This document shows positions 7,462 through 16,579 of a stretch of 35,956 nucleotides of DNA, in pieces. Position numbers and translations under genes: made by a program. Under the pieces are notes generated by a model, which saw nothing but the letters and a program-made list of their open reading frames with translations, was not told the DNA's origin and did not search any database. Positions within the stretch are counted from its first letter, which is position 1; each line of letters starts with the position of its first letter. Source of the stretch: Paraburkholderia nodosa DSM 21604 (GTDB taxonomy: Bacteria; Pseudomonadota; Gammaproteobacteria; Burkholderiales; Burkholderiaceae); contig NZ_JAFA01000064.1 in NCBI RefSeq assembly GCF_000519185.1, positions 193-36,148 on the forward strand. Direction: 5' to 3'.

Positions 7462-9276
7462 ATGAACGCCCGACTCCCCGAAACCTCCTCGATTCCCGAA
7501 CGCATTGCCGCCCTGCGCGCCGCGCTGACGCGCGCCGGTGTGGATGCCGTCCTCGTGCCCTCCGCCGATCCGCATCTGTCCGAATACCTGCCGCGCCGCT
7601 GGCAGGGGCGCGAGTGGCTCTCGGGCTTCACTGGCTCGGTGGGCACGCTCGTGGTGACGAAGGACTTCGCGGGCGTATGGGTGGACAGCCGCTACTGGGT
7701 GCAGGCCGAGCAGCAACTGGCCGGCACCGGCATCCAGCTCATGAAGATGATGGGCGGCCAGCAGAGCGCGCCGCACATCGACTGGCTCGCGCAGAACGTG
7801 AGTGCGGGCGGCGCGGTGGCCGTGGATGGCGCGGTGCTCGGCGTCGCCTCGGCGCGCGCGCTGGCCGAGGCGCTCAAGGCCCGCGATGTCGCGTTGCGCA
7901 CGGACCTCGATCTGCTCGACGACGTCTGGCAAGGCCGCCCGTCGCTGCCGCTCGAGCCCGTGTACGAGCACGTCGCGCCGCACGCCGACACGAGCCGCGC
8001 CGGCAAGCTCGATCAGGTGCGCCGCGCGATGCAGGAGAAGGGCGCGCAGTGGCACTTCATCTCCACGCTCGACGACCTTGCCTGGCTCTTCAACCTGCGC
8101 GGCGCGGACGTGAACTACAACCCGGTATTCGTCGCGCACGCGCTGATCGGGCCGGACGACGCGACGCTCTTCGTCGCAGACGGCAAGGTGGGCGAGGCGC
8201 TCGTACAGTCGCTCGCGAAAGACAAGGTGCGCGTTGCGCCGTATGCCGAGGCCGCCGCCGCGCTCGCGGCGCTGCCCGCGAAGGCCGCGCTGCTCGTCGA
8301 TCCGCGCCGCGTGACGTATGGCTTGCTGCAGGCGGTGTCGTCGGCGGTCAAGCTCGTGGAGTCGGTCAATCCGAGCACGTTCTTCAAGTCGCGCAAGACC
8401 GTCGCCGAAGCCGAGCACGTGCGCGCGACCATGGAGCAGGACGGTGCGGCGCTTGCCGAGTTCTTCGCGTGGTTCGAGGCCGCGCTTGGCCGCGAGACCA
8501 TCACCGAGCTGACCATCGACGAAAAGCTTTCCGCCGCGCGTGCGCGCCGCGCGGGCTTCAAGTCGCTCTCGTTCGCGACCATCGCGGGCTTCAACGCGAA
8601 CGGCGCGATGCCGCACTACCGCGCCACGCCCGAGTCGCACAGCGTGATCGAAGGCGATGGCCTGCTGCTGATCGACTCGGGCGGCCAGTACCTCGACGGC
8701 ACCACCGACATCACGCGCGTCGTGCCCGTGGGCACGCCGAGTGCGGAGCAAAAGCGCGATTTCACGCTCGTGCTCAAGGGCATGATGGCGCTCTCGCGCG
8801 CGAAGTTCCCGCGCGGCATCCGCTCGCCGATGCTCGACGCCATTGCTCGCGCGCCGATCTGGGAAGCGGGCGCGGACTACGGCCACGGCACGGGCCACGG
8901 CGTGGGCTACTTCCTGAACGTGCACGAAGGTCCGCAGGTCATTTCGCACTACGCGCCGGCCGAGCCCTGGACCGCGATGGAAGAGGGCATGATCACCTCG
9001 GTGGAGCCGGGCATCTACCGGCCGGGCAAGTGGGGCGTGCGTATCGAGAATCTCGTGCTCAACCAGCGCGCCGAAACCACCGAATTCGGCGAGTTCCTCA
9101 GCTTCGAGACGCTCACGCTCTGCCCGATCGACACGCGTTGCATCGATCTCGCGCTCCTGCGTGCGGACGAGCGCGAGTGGCTCAATGCGTACCACCAGAC
9201 GGTGCGCGTGCGCGTGGCGCCGCACGTGAGCGGCGATGCGCTCGCGTGGCTCGAAAAGCGCACGCAGCCGATCTGA
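7462..9276 (+). CDS. pepP: Xaa-Pro aminopeptidase (aminopeptidase P, M24B)
   Basis: A cytoplasmic metallopeptidase that removes N-terminal residues followed by proline. At 604 residues it belongs to the long, three-domain form of aminopeptidase P: two creatinase-like N-terminal domains (about 1-320) and a C-terminal pita-bread catalytic domain. All five dinuclear metal ligands are present: Asp405 (DSGGQY), Asp416 (TTDITR), His479 (HGTGHGVG), Glu515 (SVEPGIY) and Glu529 (VRIENL). The ATG at 7462 is chosen because the conserved SIPERIAALRAAL start follows within a few residues and GGTGAAA lies just upstream; the frame is open further upstream, but only by overlapping the previous gene. The HAD phosphatase gene follows after 43 bases, with no terminator between. 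Confidence 0.93.
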   Translation: MNARLPETSSIPERIAALRAALTRAGVDAVLVPSADPHLSEYLPRRWQGREWLSGFTGSVGTLVVTKDFAGVWVDSRYWVQAEQQLAGTGIQLMKMMGGQQSAPHIDWLAQNVSAGGAVAVDGAVLGVASARALAEALKARDVALRTDLDLLDDVWQGRPSLPLEPVYEHVAPHADTSRAGKLDQVRRAMQEKGAQWHFISTLDDLAWLFNLRGADVNYNPVFVAHALIGPDDATLFVADGKVGEALVQSLAKDKVRVAPYAEAAAALAALPAKAALLVDPRRVTYGLLQAVSSAVKLVESVNPSTFFKSRKTVAEAEHVRATMEQDGAALAEFFAWFEAALGRETITELTIDEKLSAARARRAGFKSLSFATIAGFNANGAMPHYRATPESHSVIEGDGLLLIDSGGQYLDGTTDITRVVPVGTPSAEQKRDFTLVLKGMMALSRAKFPRGIRSPMLDAIARAPIWEAGADYGHGTGHGVGYFLNVHEGPQVISHYAPAEPWTAMEEGMITSVEPGIYRPGKWGVRIENLVLNQRAETTEFGEFLSFETLTLCPIDTRCIDLALLRADEREWLNAYHQTVRVRVAPHVSGDALAWLEKRTQPI

Positions 9277-9319
9277 TTTCCCTGGTATCCCGATAGCGAT
9301 CAAGCGGAGCGAGAAGCGC

Positions 9320-9943
9320 ATGACGATCAAGGCAGTGGTGTTCGATTTCGGCGGGGTGCTCGTGGACTGGAGTCCCGAGTATCTCTATCGCAAGCTGATT
9401 CCCGACGACGACGAGCGCCGCTGGTTTCTCACGCACGTCTGCAAGATGGACTGGGTGATCCGCCAGGACGGCGGCGAGCCCATTGCCGTGGGTACCGAGG
9501 AGCTGGTCGCGGCGTTTCCCGAGCACGAAGCGCTCATCCGCGCGTTCTACGAGCGCTGGCACGAGATGGTCGGCGGCTTGCTCGCCGGGGGCGTCGCGAC
9601 ATTCGAGCGCCTGGAGGCGGCGGGCATGCCGATCTTCGGTCTCACGAACTGGTCGGCCGAGACGTTTCCGTGGGCGTGGGAGCGTTTCGGCATCCTGCGC
9701 CGCTGCCGCGATATCGTCGTGTCGGGCCACGTGAAGCTGGTGAAGCCCGATCCGGCGATCTTCCACGAGATGTTCCGCCGCATCGAGGCACAGTTGCCGG
9801 GCGTGAAGCCCGAGGAACTCGTTTTCATCGACGACAACGCGCACAACGCCGAAGCGGCCACGGCGCTCGGCTGGCACGGCGTGCACCACACGAGCAACGC
9901 CACCACCGACGCGAAGCTGCGCGAACTCGGCCTGCCGGTCTAA
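9320..9943 (+). CDS. HAD-superfamily hydrolase, YihX-like phosphatase
   Basis: A 207-residue HAD subfamily IA protein. Motif I is VVFDFGGVLVDW with nucleophile Asp9; the usual second Asp is glycine, as in the YihX and haloacid dehalogenase groups. Motif II is LTNWS, motif III KPDPAIF, and motif IV FIDDN. YihX of E. coli dephosphorylates alpha-D-glucose 1-phosphate, but substrates vary widely in this group and cannot be read from sequence. The ATG at 9320 follows GGAGCGAG and begins the core fold directly. The gene starts 43 bases after pepP and is probably co-transcribed with it. It converges on the AsmA-like gene with only 26 bases between stops, and no clear terminator is seen there. Confidence 0.87.
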   Translation: MTIKAVVFDFGGVLVDWSPEYLYRKLIPDDDERRWFLTHVCKMDWVIRQDGGEPIAVGTEELVAAFPEHEALIRAFYERWHEMVGGLLAGGVATFERLEAAGMPIFGLTNWSAETFPWAWERFGILRRCRDIVVSGHVKLVKPDPAIFHEMFRRIEAQLPGVKPEELVFIDDNAHNAEAATALGWHGVHHTSNATTDAKLRELGLPV

Positions 9944-9969
9944 CCAGGCTCGAGCCGGCTCCCCGCGCG

Positions 9970-11127
9970 CTATTTCGAGGCGGGTGCCGGCGCCGCCGGC
10001 TGCAGCAGACTGCGCAGCGCGTCGGCGATACCCTTCGCGGTTTGCCCGGCGCCCTTCGCCACCCCTTCCGCGCTAACCCCGAGCGCCTGCGCAAACCCTG
10101 CGCGCAACTCCGTCATCAGGTTTTCGTTGAGCTTGAACTTCGGGTCGCGCAGGTTGCCGTCGAGCACGAAATGCAGCGTGATCTCACCCTTGTGCGCCTT
10201 CAATGCGGCCACGGCGGCGCGCGTCGGGATCGACAGGAAGGTGTCCACCGCGTCGCCGCTTTCCGGGAGTTGCAGGTTGTGCAGTGTGACCGTGCCTGGC
10301 GCGTGCAGGTGATAGCCGCGTACGGTCGAGGTGAGATCGAGGTCGAGCGTGCCGCCCGTCACATTGGCCTTCGCGCCGGCCTTTTTAAGCAGATAGGGAT
10401 CGATCGTGCGCACATCCACGCCACGCAGCGTCGTGTGGAGCTGCGCGTCCTTGCTCGCGATCTGGATCCAGCCGTCGAACGTGACGCGTCCTGTGTGCTC
10501 CGGGCCAATCACGTTGCCTGTGACCGAAACGCGGGTCGGCTCCGTAAGCGCAGGCAGCTGGATATTGTCGACGCTCGCCTGTGCGCGGTTCACCGTGACG
10601 CGCCACGGCGGATTGCTCACCGACCGGTCGTAGAAGTCGAATGTGCCGTTTTCGAAGCCGATATGGTCGATGACTTTTTCCTGCGGCAGGCCGCTTCCTC
10701 CCTGCGCGCCGCTCGCGGGCGTGGCGCTTTGCGTCATCTCTTCGCGCAGATTCGGCAGGATCAGGATCGAACCGCTTTCCCGACGCAGCACCGTCATCGT
10801 GAAATCGCTCACGGTGACGTCGCGAATATGCACGCGGTGCGAGATTAGCGCGCGCAAGTCGGGTGTGATCGTGATGCGCGCGGCGCGCAGCGTGTCGGCG
10901 GTGGGCCAGTTGGGCGGCGGCTTCAGGCGCACGTCAGTGAGTTCGACAGATGAGAGATTGAACGCCACGTTCACGCTGGCGGCCGTGCCGACGGGCGCGA
11001 GCGCGCGTTCCACGTACGCCTTCGCCTCGCGCTGCAGCGCGTAGAGCGTGCCGAGCGCCGCGAGCACGAGCAGAGCGACGACGATCGCCACGATGAGGAG
11101 AACACGGTTGCGCAACGGCATCGCCAT
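9970..11127 (-). CDS. AsmA/DUF748-like envelope protein
   Basis: A 385-residue protein with one N-terminal membrane helix (about residues 8-30, VLLIVAIVVALLVLAALGTLYAL) and a large periplasmic part rich in beta-strands. Repeated patterns such as VNVAFNLSSVELTDVRLKPP, ITPDLRALISHRVHIRDVTVSDFTMTVLR, and the stretch from FENGTFDFYDRSV are typical of AsmA-like/DUF748 proteins, which are related to bridge-like lipid transport proteins of the envelope. Such proteins are usually longer; this one is a short form. The end is an Ala/Pro-rich tail. No operon partner is obvious: ettA lies upstream on the same strand but is separated by a strong hairpin. Function is inferred only at family level. Confidence 0.65.
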   Translation of the reverse strand: MAMPLRNRVLLIVAIVVALLVLAALGTLYALQREAKAYVERALAPVGTAASVNVAFNLSSVELTDVRLKPPPNWPTADTLRAARITITPDLRALISHRVHIRDVTVSDFTMTVLRRESGSILILPNLREEMTQSATPASGAQGGSGLPQEKVIDHIGFENGTFDFYDRSVSNPPWRVTVNRAQASVDNIQLPALTEPTRVSVTGNVIGPEHTGRVTFDGWIQIASKDAQLHTTLRGVDVRTIDPYLLKKAGAKANVTGGTLDLDLTSTVRGYHLHAPGTVTLHNLQLPESGDAVDTFLSIPTRAAVAALKAHKGEITLHFVLDGNLRDPKFKLNENLMTELRAGFAQALGVSAEGVAKGAGQTAKGIADALRSLLQPAAPAPASK

Positions 11128-11225
11128 ACGGAATTCCTCGCGGAGCTGGGCTTAAGTAAGGCCCAAAGTGACCCTAAGCGTAGCGGCATTCGAGCAACCG
11201 TCATGCCGCGCGTGCTCCCAGAACG

Positions 11226-11253
11226 ACAACGGCGGCCCGCAGGCCGCCGTTGT
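11226..11253 (-). terminator. Strong hairpin after ettA, terminator-like
   Basis: A perfect 12-bp stem (ACAACGGCGGCC, loop CGCA) lies 20 bases beyond the ettA stop. It has no T-tract on the minus strand and only a weak one on the plus strand, so it may be an inefficient terminator or a protector of the mRNA 3' end. Confidence 0.5.
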
Positions 11254-11273
11254 TTGCTATCGATCTCGCCTGC

Positions 11274-12938
<1,665 letters not shown>

Positions 12939-12975
12939 AAGAGTGTCTTTGGAAACGGGAAGAAAAAGGTGTCGC

Positions 12976-14070
12976 TTACACGTTGAACAGGAAGTTCATC
13001 ACGTCGCCGTCGTGCACGACGTATTCCTTGCCTTCGGCGCGCATCTTGCCGGCTTCCTTCGCGCCGGTTTCGCCCTTGTACTGGATGTAGTCGTCGAACG
13101 CGATGGTCTGCGCGCGGATGAAGCCGCGCTCGAAGTCGGTGTGGATCGCGCCCGCGGCTTGCGGGGCCGTATCGCCGACATGGATCGTCCACGCGCGCAC
13201 TTCCTTCACGCCCGCCGTGAAGTACGTCTGCAGGCCGAGCAGCCTGAAGCCCGCGCGGATCACGCGGTCGAGGCCCGGCTCGTTCATGCCCATGTCGGCG
13301 AGGAACGCGATCTTGTCTTCATCGTCGAGATCGGCGATTTCCGCTTCGATCGCCGCGCACACGGCCACGACCGGCGAGCCCTCGGCTTCGGCGTGCTTGC
13401 GCACGGCGTCCAGGTAGGGGTTGTTCTCGAAGCCGTCGTCCTTCACGTTCGCGACGTACATCGTCTTCTTCGCGGTGATCAGGCAGAAGGGCTTGAGGAG
13501 CGCCTGTTCGTCCTCGTTCAGGTCGAGTGCGCGCACGGGCAAGGCCTGGTCGAGCTGCGCACGCACTTTTTCGAGCACGGCGACGAGCTTCGCCGCTTCC
13601 TTGTCGTTGCCCGACCTGGCGGCCTTCGAATAGCGCGTGAGCGACTTTTCGACGGTGGCGAGGTCGGCGAGCGCGAGTTCGGTGTTGATGACTTCGATGT
13701 CGGAGAGCGGATCGACCTTGCCTGCCACGTGGATCACGTTTTCGTCTTCGAAGCAGCGCACGACGTGCGTAATCGCATCCGTTTCGCGGATGTTCGCGAG
13801 GAACTGGTTGCCGAGGCCTTCACCCTTGCTCGCGCCCGCGACCAGACCCGCGATGTCGACGAACTCGACCACGGCCGGCACGACGCGCTCGGGCTTGACG
13901 ATTTCGGCAAGCGCCTTCAGGCGCTGATCCGGCACTTCGACCACGCCGACGTTGGGCTCGATCGTGCAGAACGGATAGTTTTCGGCCGCGATGCCCGCCT
14001 TGGTCAGCGCGTTGAAGAGGGTGGACTTGCCGACGTTAGGCAAGCCGACGATGCCGCATTGGAGGCTCAT
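12976..14070 (-). CDS. ychF: Redox-regulated ribosome-binding ATPase YchF
   Basis: A 364-residue P-loop protein of the Obg/OLA1 group. YchF binds ribosomes and prefers ATP over GTP; it is linked to stress responses and translation. The P-loop GLPNVGKST is at 9-17, followed by NYPFCTIEPNVGVV and the switch II region DIAGLVAGASKGEGLGNQFLANIRE. The C-terminal TGS domain ends with the conserved RAQTIAFDDYIQYKGETGAKEAGKMRAEGKEYVVHDGDVMNFLFNV. Length matches the family (about 363). It is the first gene of a unit with ettA. A TACAAT box on the minus strand at 14216-14221 could be the -10 of its promoter, giving a leader of about 140 bases. Confidence 0.97.
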   Translation of the reverse strand: MSLQCGIVGLPNVGKSTLFNALTKAGIAAENYPFCTIEPNVGVVEVPDQRLKALAEIVKPERVVPAVVEFVDIAGLVAGASKGEGLGNQFLANIRETDAITHVVRCFEDENVIHVAGKVDPLSDIEVINTELALADLATVEKSLTRYSKAARSGNDKEAAKLVAVLEKVRAQLDQALPVRALDLNEDEQALLKPFCLITAKKTMYVANVKDDGFENNPYLDAVRKHAEAEGSPVVAVCAAIEAEIADLDDEDKIAFLADMGMNEPGLDRVIRAGFRLLGLQTYFTAGVKEVRAWTIHVGDTAPQAAGAIHTDFERGFIRAQTIAFDDYIQYKGETGAKEAGKMRAEGKEYVVHDGDVMNFLFNV

Positions 14071-14215
14071 GTAAATCTCTGCATGTCAGGGTGGTGACGT
14101 GCGGCTCGCCGCGCGCGAAGCGCCCGGGGCCGGGCGTCTCGCGAAAGCGGAAGCGGCGGGCGGGGCGGCGCAGGTGGCACGTCGGGGGACGTGACGGGGA
14201 GTCGCGAAAACCGTA

Positions 14216-14221
14216 ATTGTA
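14216..14221 (-). promoter_or_regulatory. Possible -10 box for ychF-ettA
   Basis: TACAAT on the minus strand, about 145 bases upstream of ychF, in the divergent region with the UbiH-family gene. No convincing -35 hexamer accompanies it. The GC-rich leader between it and ychF contains a CGCCCG/CGGGCG hairpin but nothing I recognise. Confidence 0.35.
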
Positions 14222-14340
14222 ACCTCGTCCGGGTGAGGGTTAGCCGCGGGCGTCGCCGCGCCTCCGGGCCGCCTTCCTGCAACGCCTTGCTGCGCCGCAA
14301 CACCGCGCCCGTCCGGCCCGGTCACACAAGCGCCCGCGGC

Positions 14341-14346
14341 TATAAT
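14341..14346 (+). promoter_or_regulatory. -10 box immediately before the UbiH-family gene
   Basis: A perfect TATAAT is separated from the ATG at 14353 by only six bases. With usual promoter geometry, transcription would begin at or within a base or two of the A of the start codon, giving a leaderless mRNA. The -35 region (around CCGGTC/GTCACA) is poor. Confidence 0.6.
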
Positions 14347-14352
14347 GCGCGC

Positions 14353-15525
14353 ATGACTGCAAGCAACCAGACCTTTGATGTCGCCGTGATCGGCGGCGGG
14401 CTCGTCGGCAAGTCGGCGGCGCTCGCGCTGACCCAGAGCGGCCTGCGCGTGGCGCTGCTCGCGCAACCGTGCGCGCCGCTGCCCGCGGGCGCCGTGTTCG
14501 ACGCGCGCGTGTACGCCTTTTCGCGCAGTTCGCAGGCGCTGTTCGAGCGGCTGCGGGTCTGGCAGGCCGCCGATGCCGCGCGCCTCACGCCCGTTTACGA
14601 CATGCGCGTGTTCGGCGACGCCGCGGCGGAGCTGCACTTCTCGGCCTATCAGGCGTCGGTTGCGCAGCTTGCGTGGATTGCCGAGTCGTCGGTCGTCGAG
14701 CGCGCGCTCGACGCCGCGCTGCACTTCCAGCCCAATCTCGCGTGGATCGACACGCGTGCACAGACGCTCGACGTGAAACCCGACGCGGCCGTGATCGGCC
14801 TCGCCAATGGCCGCACGATCGAAGCCGACCTCGCGATCGGCGCGGACGGCGCGCATTCGTGGGTGCGTGCGCAGATCGGCTCGAAGGTCGAGCGGCGCGA
14901 TTACCGGCAAACCGGCGTCGTCGCCAATTTCCGCGCGGAAAAGCCGCACGGCGAAACGGCGTATCAGTGGTTCCGCGAGGGCGAGATCGTCGCCTTGCTG
15001 CCGCTGCCGGATCGGCACGTGTCGCTCGTCTGGTCGGCGCAGACCGAACATGCCGACGAACTGCTCAAGCTCGAACCGGCGCAGCTTGCCGCGGAAGTCG
15101 AGCGCGTCTCGCAAAGCCAGCTGGGCGCGCTCGAATGCGTCACGCCTGCGCGTGGCTTTCCGCTGTCGCTGCAAACCGTCGACCGGCTCGTGGCGCCCCG
15201 CGTCGCCCTGGTCGGCGACGCCGCGCATCTGATTCACCCGCTTGCGGGCCAGGGCGTGAACCTCGGCTTGCGCGACGTTGCCGCGCTCGTCGACGTGGTC
15301 ACGAAGAAAGAGGCGTTCCGCGATCTCGGCGACATCGTGCTGCTGCGCCGCTACGAGCGCGGCCGCCGGGAGGACATCCAGAAGCTCGTCGTGGCCACCG
15401 ACGGCCTGCAGCGGCTCTTCTCGTTGCCCGGCACGCTCGCTCGCGCGGTGCGCAATACGGGTATGGCGTTCGTGGGCGCGCAGCCGCTGCTCAAACGCTG
15501 GCTCGTGGCCTCGGCGCTCGGCTAA
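14353..15525 (+). CDS. FAD-dependent UbiH/UbiF/COQ6-family hydroxylase
   Basis: A 390-residue flavoprotein monooxygenase of the family that hydroxylates the aromatic ring of ubiquinone intermediates. The N-terminal dinucleotide fold FDVAVIGGGLVGKSAALAL binds the ADP part of FAD; the middle motif IGADGAHSWVRAQIG (DG motif) binds FAD and NAD(P)H; and the GDAAHLIHPLAGQGVNLGLRD motif completes the flavin site. Which ring position it acts on cannot be decided from sequence, so no ubi symbol is given. The ATG at 14353 starts right before the fold, and no ribosome binding site precedes it, consistent with leaderless translation. dsbC follows 187 bases downstream on the same strand; the link is positional only. 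Confidence 0.88.
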   Translation: MTASNQTFDVAVIGGGLVGKSAALALTQSGLRVALLAQPCAPLPAGAVFDARVYAFSRSSQALFERLRVWQAADAARLTPVYDMRVFGDAAAELHFSAYQASVAQLAWIAESSVVERALDAALHFQPNLAWIDTRAQTLDVKPDAAVIGLANGRTIEADLAIGADGAHSWVRAQIGSKVERRDYRQTGVVANFRAEKPHGETAYQWFREGEIVALLPLPDRHVSLVWSAQTEHADELLKLEPAQLAAEVERVSQSQLGALECVTPARGFPLSLQTVDRLVAPRVALVGDAAHLIHPLAGQGVNLGLRDVAALVDVVTKKEAFRDLGDIVLLRRYERGRREDIQKLVVATDGLQRLFSLPGTLARAVRNTGMAFVGAQPLLKRWLVASALG

Positions 15526-15712
15526 TATCCACGGGCTTTATCGTTCATCTACCGCCCATTTGCCGCTCAAGCGGGCATTTCGGTTGCTTGAGGCCCGCTG
15601 CAGCTTAGAATGGACGTATTGGCCGCGCCCGCAGCGCATGCCGCTCCGGCCATCCAACGGAACTCTGCGCGCGCCGCCCCTGCGCGGCGCGCCCGAATCA
15701 GGAATGCATCCC

Positions 15713-16444
15713 ATGCAAACGCGTATTCGATTTGCCGCGCTCGTGATCGCGGTAGCCACCTCGGCGCTCGGCTGCTCGGCTCAGGCCGACCAGACCACCG
15801 ACAAGATCAAGTCGGCGCTGCAGACGCGCCTCGGCATCGACGCCAGCGACATCAAGGGCATCACCAAGGCGCCCATGCCGGGCCTTTACGAGATCAACCT
15901 CGGCACGCAGATCGTCTACAGCGACGCCAACGGCGACTACGTGCTCAACGGCGAACTCATCGACACCAAGGCGCACCGCAATCTCACCGAGGCGCGCCTG
16001 AACGAAATCAACAAGGTCGATTTCGCGAAGCTGCCGCTCGAGAACGCGGTCAAGGTCGTGAAGGGCGACGGCAAGCGCAAGATGGCCGTGTTCTCCGACC
16101 CGAACTGTCCGTACTGCCATCAGCTGGAAAACACGCTGAAGTCCGTGGACAACGTGACGGTCTACACGTTCCTGTATCCGGTGCTCTCGCCGGATTCGAC
16201 GGCGAAGGCCAAGCAGATCTGGTGCTCGTCGGACCGCGCGAAGGCGTGGGAGTCGTGGATGGTGGACCGCAAGGCGCCCACGGCGGCCGGCACGTGCGAC
16301 ACGGCCGCCATCGACAGCAATCTCGCGCTCGGCCAGAAGATGAACGTGACCGGCACGCCCACCGTGATCCTCGCCGACGGCACGCGCCTGCCGGGCGCAG
16401 TCAGCGCCGACCGGCTCGAACGCGGACTGAACGGCGCGCACTGA
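15713..16444 (+). CDS. dsbC: Periplasmic thiol:disulfide interchange protein DsbC
   Basis: DsbC is a V-shaped periplasmic dimer that reshuffles wrong disulfide bonds and is kept reduced by DsbD. The 243-residue precursor has a signal peptide (1-25, cleavage probably after AQA). A cysteine at 21 gives a weak lipobox-like ALGC that I do not think is used. Then come an N-terminal dimerisation domain (about 26-85), a linker helix, and a thioredoxin domain with the active site CPYC (Cys132 and Cys135) in FSDPNCPYCHQLE, a cis-Pro at 216 (TGTPT), and the second structural cysteine pair Cys171/Cys195. The ATG at 15713 has AGGA nine bases upstream; an in-frame ATG at 15704 lies inside that site. A strong terminator follows. 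Confidence 0.95.
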   Translation: MQTRIRFAALVIAVATSALGCSAQADQTTDKIKSALQTRLGIDASDIKGITKAPMPGLYEINLGTQIVYSDANGDYVLNGELIDTKAHRNLTEARLNEINKVDFAKLPLENAVKVVKGDGKRKMAVFSDPNCPYCHQLENTLKSVDNVTVYTFLYPVLSPDSTAKAKQIWCSSDRAKAWESWMVDRKAPTAAGTCDTAAIDSNLALGQKMNVTGTPTVILADGTRLPGAVSADRLERGLNGAH

Positions 16445-16459
16445 CGCCTCGCCCGAACC

Positions 16460-16491
16460 CGCCGGCCGCTTTTGCGGCCGGTGCTTTTTTT
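16460..16491 (+). terminator. Intrinsic terminator after dsbC
   Basis: An 8-bp perfect GC stem (CCGGCCGC, loop TTTT), extended by a G-U and a C-G pair, is followed by seven Ts, starting 15 bases after the dsbC stop. Confidence 0.9.
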
Positions 16492-16502
16492 GTCCGGCGC
16501 TT

Positions 16503-16530
16503 TTGTCCGTTTTTGTCTGCCGGGCATACT
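16503..16530 (+). promoter_or_regulatory. Possible promoter for the M61 peptidase gene
   Basis: TTGTCC and CATACT are spaced 16 bases apart, each matching sigma70 consensus at four of six positions; a start near 16537 would leave a leader of about 43 bases before the ATG at 16580. Confidence 0.3.
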
Positions 16531-16579
16531 GAATTTGCATTGCAGCGTCTGCTGACCGACTCTCTCACCGATCCCGCCG

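Noticed and set aside
7144..9330. 728-codon open frame on the minus strand opposite pepP
   Set aside because: Antisense shadow of a gene with all catalytic motifs; composition is dominated by Arg, Ala and His.
15773..15790. DsbC cysteine at position 21 as a lipoprotein site
   Set aside because: ALGC does not fit the lipobox well, and a good signal peptidase I site (AQA) follows; DsbC is normally soluble.
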